Of a stretch of DNA of 64,000 bases, positions 59,000 to 64,000 are shown piece after piece (within the stretch, counting starts at the first letter, position 1; the number at the start of each line of letters is the position of its first letter). This DNA is from Bacillus sp. P14.5. GTDB taxonomy: Bacteria > Bacillota > Bacilli > Bacillales > Bacillaceae_B. A program made the translations under genes and the position numbers. Location: positions 304,273-368,272 of the forward strand of contig NZ_NIJF01000060.1 in the NCBI RefSeq assembly GCF_003316765.1, read 5' to 3'. The notes beneath the pieces were generated by a model. It saw only the letters and a program-made list of their open reading frames with translations. It did not search any database and had not been told where the DNA came from.

Positions 59000-59239
59000 T
59001 CTAATTCCTCCTTTATTGTTGTAGTACGTATCAAGCCTACAATAATAAAAAAGAGAGTAGTGTTATAATATTGTAAATCTTCTAAAATGAACCAATAGGT
59101 AGATGACCACTTTTTAAATAAGTAGTATTTTGGTCCCCTTCAGTGGCTATTACTGGAATTTTTACAGGCGTTTCAGCTGATTCATCCTGTTAAGGAATTA
59201 AAGAAACCCGCCAATCGTACACATACATTTGGGCAGCTT

Positions 59240-59611
59240 CTATCTAAGTTCCTCTTTCACCTCAAGAATGTATGGATCCAATATTTTTCGCAAAGGTTTG
59301 ATAAAGCTCTTTCCTGCCCACCAGCCTATGTCAAAAACTCCGTCTCCATTTCCGGTAGAGATGCATTTGACTGTGGTATCCCCTTCAAAATCGCTGACGG
59401 TAACGGTCAAAGTAGCCGTACTGTTATTTCTAAAAAAATATTTTTCAAAAACTATAATCGCAATCGTGTTGGGTTCTTCATCTTTCCCATTGGCTACCTT
59501 ATAATCTTGAAAAGCCAGTTCTTGTTTGTAGTCAGGGTCACTTAAGATAAGTGAAACGGTGTCAAAGGGTTTCAGATTCACTGTGAATTCTAAATAACTG
59601 CGCATAGTCAT
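59240..59611 (-). CDS. DUF6054 family protein
   Basis: 123 residues, beta-rich; contains STGNGDGVFDIGWWAGKSF near residue 85-105, as in DUF6054 proteins. No signal or membrane segment. Function unknown. Confidence 0.65.
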   Translation of the reverse strand: MTMRSYLEFTVNLKPFDTVSLILSDPDYKQELAFQDYKVANGKDEEPNTIAIIVFEKYFFRNNSTATLTVTVSDFEGDTTVKCISTGNGDGVFDIGWWAGKSFIKPLRKILDPYILEVKEELR

Positions 59612-59779
59612 TCGTCCTTTGGTTAAAAATTTATTTTCTTTAATTTAGGCGGTGGAATTTTTTGATTCTTACTAAGATTACTGATCAAACCCCTGCCTGG
59701 TTTCATTTTAAATTAGGTTAATACAATTTACATATTCTTACTTTTTGGGATAATAGAATTAAACACAAGGGGAAGGGAG

Positions 59780-60226
59780 ATGAAAAAAGTGTCAAAAAAG
59801 CTTACGTGGGGAATTGCTTTCTTAATAAGCCTCGGTGTCCTACTTGCTCTATACGGTATACAGGATTTTGAATTGCTTAGTTACGAATGGAACGAAAAAG
59901 ATCAACTCGTGATCAATGAGGGATTTGGAAACACCATGACGGTGACGAATCAAGATGTGACCATTGATCATGACAGTCTCAAAGTGTTGGAACAGCTTAT
60001 GTGGGAGTTCAACAAGTTGATCTATGTCGGCATACTGTTTGCTGCCCTCTTCAATGCAACCTATTGGCTTCTGTTCAATGAAAAATGGAGAGATAATGAA
60101 GGGAAGAGAAAAAAATTTCTTTACTGGACGCTTTTCTTGAATGGAGTAACGATTGCAGCTGCAATTATCATATTTGTGCAGTACTACTATCTTTTGAACG
60201 ATGCATATCATAATGTATTATTTTAA
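59780..60226 (+). CDS. Membrane protein of unknown function
   Basis: 148 residues behind GGGAAGGGAG. Three hydrophobic segments (about 10-30, 80-100, 115-140), with an extracytoplasmic loop between the first two. No known motif. Confidence 0.7.
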   Translation: MKKVSKKLTWGIAFLISLGVLLALYGIQDFELLSYEWNEKDQLVINEGFGNTMTVTNQDVTIDHDSLKVLEQLMWEFNKLIYVGILFAALFNATYWLLFNEKWRDNEGKRKKFLYWTLFLNGVTIAAAIIIFVQYYYLLNDAYHNVLF

Positions 60227-60386
60227 TGGCTCTTTTTGTAAGCTTCATATTTCACAAGAAATCCTGCATCTTTTTCCGGAGTTCCATCTCCCAAAAGACA
60301 TACCACATCCCTTCACACCTTAATGCAAGGATGGACTGCAGTCATTTTCTTATCAGTTTCAGCTATATGTTTTATTAAAAAGGAAC

Positions 60387-60413
60387 AATGCCTGAATCCA
60401 TACGTCAGGCATT
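60387..60413. terminator. Terminator after the DUF418 gene
   Basis: AATGCCTGA and TCAGGCATT arms, U-rich tails weak on both strands. Confidence 0.55.
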
Positions 60414-60443
60414 TATAATTTCCCAAGAAACTGTTACCTTCAA

Positions 60444-61567
60444 CTATGAAACCGTTGACTTCCTTCTCAAAAACGACTCGAACGGCCCTCTCATGGATTT
60501 ACCGGCCAATAAGGCTGCAAGTAGAACGGAAAGAATCCAGACAAACAGCGCAATCAAATCACTTCCCAATTGGCCCAGGTGCCCGCCAAGACCTCCCGCA
60601 AATGGAGCCAGGATAAGGACAAACATAACAGACTGAAAAAGGTAGAAGCTCAAGGAGCGCTGTCCCAGAGCTGCAATGGCTCGAACGATGCTTCCTTGAT
60701 TACCTCCAATTCTAACCACTGTCAGCCCTATAAGCGCAGTCCAGCCTGCTCCTCCCGCATACCCTGTTGTAATATGAAAGATTTTTGAGGCTGCTTCCGC
60801 TACTTCTCCATTACCACTCCAAAACAGAGCGGATCTCAGGGCAATTGGAAGGGCTCCGGCTATCGATAGAGGCAGACAAATCAAGGCAACTTTGGTCAGT
60901 GTCTTTTTATGATTTTCAGGATTGTCCAGGAACCCAAACCGTCCGAGCAGAATTCCAATAAGCATACCGGGAATGTATTGATAACTTAAGGAAGGGGTAT
61001 AAAAAATCCACTCATACATTCGAATCAGCGAGGCCTCCAAAGGGTTTACCATAACAGCCGTCCCGGCAGCAGCCATATCCAGCGTCTCGTAGCCTCTTGG
61101 CATGAAGGGGGCAATGATACCTACCACTATCAGCAGGAATGTAGTCAACACTATCATCCTTCTAGTGGACAAATGAAGCAGCCATGGAGCAAAAACAAGC
61201 AGAATAAAACCATAGACACCAATGATATCCTCGAAAAATAGTGCCGCATGAATAAAGCCGATGATCAGCATCCAGCCCCCTCTGCGCTTCAATATTTTTT
61301 CGTTTCCCTCCAAGGTGCCCCTTTCATCTCCTGCCTGGTATATAGCTTATGAAGTCCATAACCAAAGAGAATTGCAAATAATGGGAAAGCGCGGCTGTCT
61401 ATGAACAGCTGCCTCAAAAATACAGTAATCTGGTCGGTCATCGTGATTTCTCGATCTGAGGAGAACAAAAATTGATTAGCATGGGCGAGAGCAATGAACA
61501 GCAACATGAACCCGCGTGCGAGATCAGGGGTTAATTTTCTCTGAACGGCAGGCGTTGTGTTTTTCAT
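60444..61567 (-). CDS. DUF418 (YeiB-like) membrane protein, broken by a frameshift
   Basis: The frame from ATG 61567 stops at 61289 in a six-A tract (61295-61300 on the plus strand); one extra A continues it to 60444, giving 374 residues, the family length. It begins RKLTPDLARGFMLLFIALAH, the acyltransferase-like opening of DUF418 proteins, and has about nine membrane segments. Function unknown. Confidence 0.8.
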
Positions 61568-61740
61568 CCTTTATCAACCTTTTCTTTCAAAAAATAGAGA
61601 CCGGCTCCAGTGTGATTCGCAATGAGCATTGGCCCAGGATCACCCAAAAGAGTGACTACGGCCAAATAGACTTCTTCCCAAATTGATTTGAAACTTTTTG
61701 AAACCAAATGGTAATGCTTCTGTATGAGTTCCTCCTGCAT
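61564..61740 (-). CDS. Small protein of 58 residues coupled to the DUF418 gene
   Basis: ATG 61740, with AAGGAG ten bases upstream; reads MQEELIQKHYHLVSKSFKSI, then WEEVYLAVVTLLGDPGP and ends YFLKEKVDKG. The stop overlaps the next ATG (ATGA). No family is recognised; the coupling suggests a real gene, though it could be the end of a longer degraded one. Confidence 0.5.
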   Translation of the reverse strand: MQEELIQKHYHLVSKSFKSIWEEVYLAVVTLLGDPGPMLIANHTGAGLYFLKEKVDKG

Positions 61741-61980
61741 ATCTTCATCACTCCTTAGAAGTTTAATCCTGCTGGTATGTTAACTACATCTCATTTGTAA
61801 AAATTGTTGTGATTCCGGAATTTAAAGTGGAACATGGAACCTGTCCCCGTGTCTCTATTTACCCTTAATTGTATATCTGCTATCCCCTTTTTCGACAAAG
61901 GATCTGCCTAATCGTATGCTTTACCTAAAAGAAGAAACATGTTAAACTAACCTTACGACCGTTCGGAAGGATGATGATGA

Positions 61981-62561
61981 ATGACTTCAGATCAGATAAA
62001 GAAATCTGCTTTGAAATATTTTGCTCAAAATGGGTATGAGGGTGCCTCTTTATCTCATATCGCTACTGATGTAGGGATAAAAAACAATCCATTTATACTC
62101 ATTTCAAAGGAAAAGATGAACTTTTCCTGCAATTATGCAGTGATGTTTTTGATCATGAGATCATCAGCATAAAAGAATTTTTAATTAAAAACAGTGAACA
62201 ACCTGTAAAGGAAGTGCTATATAGCTTCCTGATTCACTGTATCGAAAGGTATGAGAAACTGGATTCTGCCAAATTCATGATCAGGATATCTTTTTTCCCG
62301 CCAGCCCATCTCAGTTCTGAAGTGCTTGAAGAAGTTTATCACTACTTGGACGAGTTAGAAGCTCTGTTTCTTCCTATTCTAGAAACTGCGGCTGACAGAG
62401 GAGAAATCAGATCCAGCATAGATGTTTCAAAAGCAACTGCTGCGTTCTTAGGTGTTATGGACGCGGTTATTGTTGAAATGCTCTACGGCGGGCCTGTTCG
62501 TTTACAAAAAAGATTGGATGCCTCCTGGTATCTCTACTGGAATGGGCTTATGAATGAATAA
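61981..62561 (+). CDS. TetR family regulator, broken by a frameshift
   Basis: The N-terminal helix-turn-helix is IKKSALKYFAQNGYEGASLSHIA; the frame breaks in a six-A tract (62079-62084). One more A restores KKQSIYTHFKGKDELFLQLC and joins the C-terminal ligand domain to 62561 (193 residues). It heads the SMR pair and probably represses it. Confidence 0.85.
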
Positions 62562-62581
62562 TTGAATGGAGTGTGGTTAGT

Positions 62582-62923
62582 GTGAATCGAAGTTGGTTTC
62601 TCGTTATTATTGCGGGTATCATAGAGGTTTTATGGGCGATAGGGTTGAAGCATTCGAATGATTTCTTGTCATGGAGTGCCACCATTCTGCTGATATATTT
62701 TTCTTTTGTGGTTTTGATTAAAGCTACTCAGAAATTACCGGTTGCCACTGCTTATGCCGTTTTTACGGGGATCGGAACAGCAGGGACAGTAGTGGTTGAG
62801 ATCCTGATATTTGGAGAACCTTTCAGCGGGACCAAATTATTCTTTATTTTCCTCCTGCTATCAGGTGTAATAGGCTTGAAATTAGTAACGCCTCCATCCG
62901 ATGAGAAAGAAGGTGCAGTTTAA
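62582..62923 (+). CDS. SMR family efflux subunit (YkkC-like)
   Basis: GTG start at 62582 behind GGAG; about 113 residues with four membrane helices and the conserved membrane glutamate in AGIIEVLWAIGLKHS. TAYAVFTGIGTAGTVV is the SMR signature. Pairs with the next gene (one-base overlap) to form a heterodimeric drug or guanidinium exporter. Confidence 0.85.
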   Translation: MNRSWFLVIIAGIIEVLWAIGLKHSNDFLSWSATILLIYFSFVVLIKATQKLPVATAYAVFTGIGTAGTVVVEILIFGEPFSGTKLFFIFLLLSGVIGLKLVTPPSDEKEGAV

Positions 62924-63236
62924 TGGCGTGGACTTATCTTATTTTAGCTGGAGCTTTTGAAGTCGTCGGGGTTACTGGAATTAATCTGATCGTTAAAGAG
63001 AAAAGATGGCAGTCGTATCTCGTTTTATTCCTGGGATTCCTATTTAGTTTTGGTTTTCTGAGTCTGGCAATGAGAACTCTTCCAATGGGGATGTCGTATG
63101 CCATATGGACAGGAATAGGCACTGTCGGAGGCGTGCTGGTTGGGATGTTTTTTATGGAGAGCCAAAAGATTGGAAGCGGATCTTATTCATAGGTGTCATT
63201 ATAAGTGCTGTGATGGGGTTGAAATTGGCTTCTTAA
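62923..63236 (+). CDS. SMR family efflux subunit (YkkD-like), broken by a frameshift
   Basis: AGAFEVVGVTGINLIVKEKR and MSYAIWTGIGTVGGVLVGMFF show the SMR pattern. The frame breaks in a six-T tract (63148-63153). One added T gives FFYGEPKDWKRILFIGVIIS to the TAA at 63236 (104 residues, full family length with the fourth helix). Confidence 0.85.
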
Positions 63237-63247
63237 GCTTTTCAAAT

Positions 63248-63277
63248 GGGAGCGTCCTTCGAGGGCGTTCCCTTTTT
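63248..63277 (+). terminator. Terminator of the TetR-SMR operon
   Basis: GGGAGCGTCC and AGGGCGTTCCC arms with a short UUCGA-type loop, then TTTTT. Confidence 0.8.
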
Positions 63278-63344
63278 CTTGATTTTTTTATACAGGTTTA
63301 CTGATCCCTGGATGCGCTGGGAAGGACATGAACAATCTCATCTA

Positions 63345-63483
63345 AAATAAGCGGAATTTTTCCGGTTAAGCCTAGGAAGAGGTGCTGATTTATGGTAAAT
63401 AACCGGAATTTTTCCGCTTAAGCGCAGAAAAAAGAACTATTTTTACCTCTTTTAAGCAAATAAGGGAAGTTTCTCCGCTTATT
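63345..63483. repeat. Palindrome array C (three units, inverted)
   Basis: Units such as AAATAACCGGAATTTTTCCG at about 63345, 63396 and 63457 (spacing 51 and 61). It is preceded by GAAGGACATGAA, the reverse complement of the sequence that follows array A, so the element lies in the opposite orientation. Confidence 0.8.
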
Positions 63484-63532
63484 TGGCTGTTGATAGTAGC
63501 TCTTTTTTTAAATGGCTTTTAAATAAAAAATG

Positions 63533-63564
63533 GAACTCCCATATTTATGGAAGTTCTGTTTTTT
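63533..63564 (+). terminator. Hairpin with T-run
   Basis: GAACTCCCAT and ATGGAAGTTC arms with one mismatch, followed by TGTTTTTT on the plus strand. Confidence 0.65.
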
Positions 63565-63704
63565 AATGTCTTATTCAACTAAAGCCCCCTTTAACAGAAG
63601 ACTCTTTTTCGAGGTATCTTTCAGGAAAACTTTAACGAATGCTACCATTTGTAAAACTCTCGAAGTCAAAAAACTTTTGAACTTTTAAATTTACGGACAA
63701 TTAT

Positions 63705-63830
63705 TTATTCTTTTTCTCTCATCTCTTTTAGCAACGCCAGAATTTGTTCGTTAGTTTTATTCATTTTCCTCAATTGAAGCTCGATTGAGAAAACCGTTAT
63801 TATTACTGCTATTCCAATAATTATCTCCAT
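63705..63830 (-). CDS. Small membrane protein of 41 residues
   Basis: ATG behind GGAGGAG, nine bases away. MEIIIGIAVIITVFSIELQL is one membrane helix; then a charged tail KTNEQILALLKEMREKE. Single-helix proteins of this shape are common in Bacillaceae and are missed by length filters. Confidence 0.65.
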   Translation of the reverse strand: MEIIIGIAVIITVFSIELQLRKMNKTNEQILALLKEMREKE

Positions 63831-64000
63831 AAGTTGGTCTCCTCCAAATTTATGATTTTGTACGCAACTTAAACTTTATCTCTTCAGTCAATTGAAAATA
63901 CCACAATCGAATTTTATTTATTACCAAAAATAATAAAAATCTTAATTATAAAGACAAATGTCTCGAATCTGAGTCTTCAACTAACCTGCCCTTTAGTTGA

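Noticed and set aside
62562..62581. Guanidine-I (ykkC) riboswitch before the SMR pair
   Set aside because: Only 20 bases separate the TetR and SMR genes, and the region before TetR lacks the conserved ykkC motif; control is by TetR.

Overview
The window looks like a chromosomal segment of a low-GC, endospore-forming Bacillaceae (Bacillus/Rossellomorea-like). The grounds are AT-rich intergenic DNA, strong AGGAGG ribosome binding sites, YeeF/YezG-type LXG toxin and immunity genes, an ECF sigma/ABC operon, an S9 peptidase, a Bacillus-type GC-rich intergenic repeat and an SMR pair. Almost all genes up to 61.7 kb lie on the minus strand.

Region 1 (1-20.8 kb) is a defence island read right to left. 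sspF-sspG-sspH (DptFGH-like) is followed by sspB-sspC-sspD (DUF4007 protein, large P-loop ATPase, PAPS-reductase-like ATP pyrophosphatase). This is the single-strand phosphorothioation modification plus restriction cassette, lacking its own cysteine desulfurase SspA. Below a strong terminator come an SF2 helicase, a GHKL ATPase and a winged-helix/DUF4145 protein, which together may be an uncharacterised accessory module. The window starts inside an Mrr-nuclease/STAND-NTPase (Avs-like) gene.

Region 2 (20.9-24.7 kb) holds a MazG-like pyrophosphohydrolase, a DrrAB-type ABC exporter, a relic of a metallophosphoesterase and a lone phage-type replication protein. Region 3 (25-35.2 kb) is a polymorphic-toxin locus: one intact DUF5344-LXG-HNH toxin with its SMI1 immunity gene, then silent 5'-truncated LXG cassettes, toxin-tip relics and many immunity genes (YezG, SMI1, Imm22, DUF6985-like).

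Region 4 (35.6-52.5 kb) carries an Lsa-type ABC-F resistance gene with an elaborate leader (two short ORFs, terminator, Shine-Dalgarno-sequestering hairpin), a membrane metallophosphoesterase, mnmH (tRNA 2-selenouridine synthase), a sigma factor/ABC transporter operon, a GntR-regulated fatty acid hydroxylase and peptidases. Region 5 (52.5-64 kb) carries a thioesterase, a peroxiredoxin with an in-frame UGA at its catalytic cysteine and a bSECIS-like hairpin (probable selenoprotein), a PadR pair, a nucleosidase, a secreted endonuclease, a DUF418 protein and a TetR-SMR operon.

A pervasive feature is that seven genes are each broken by single-base losses in A/T homopolymers (eight sites), plus one G loss in an eighth gene. 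In every case one extra base restores a full-length family member. This looks like homopolymer undercalling in the assembly rather than decay, so these genes are annotated here as whole CDSs. Intergenic DNA holds three copies of a roughly 190-bp element made of three or four regularly spaced palindromes, two copies of a GC-rich repeat and a 363-bp element with 19-bp terminal inverted repeats. No tRNA, rRNA or CRISPR array was seen.
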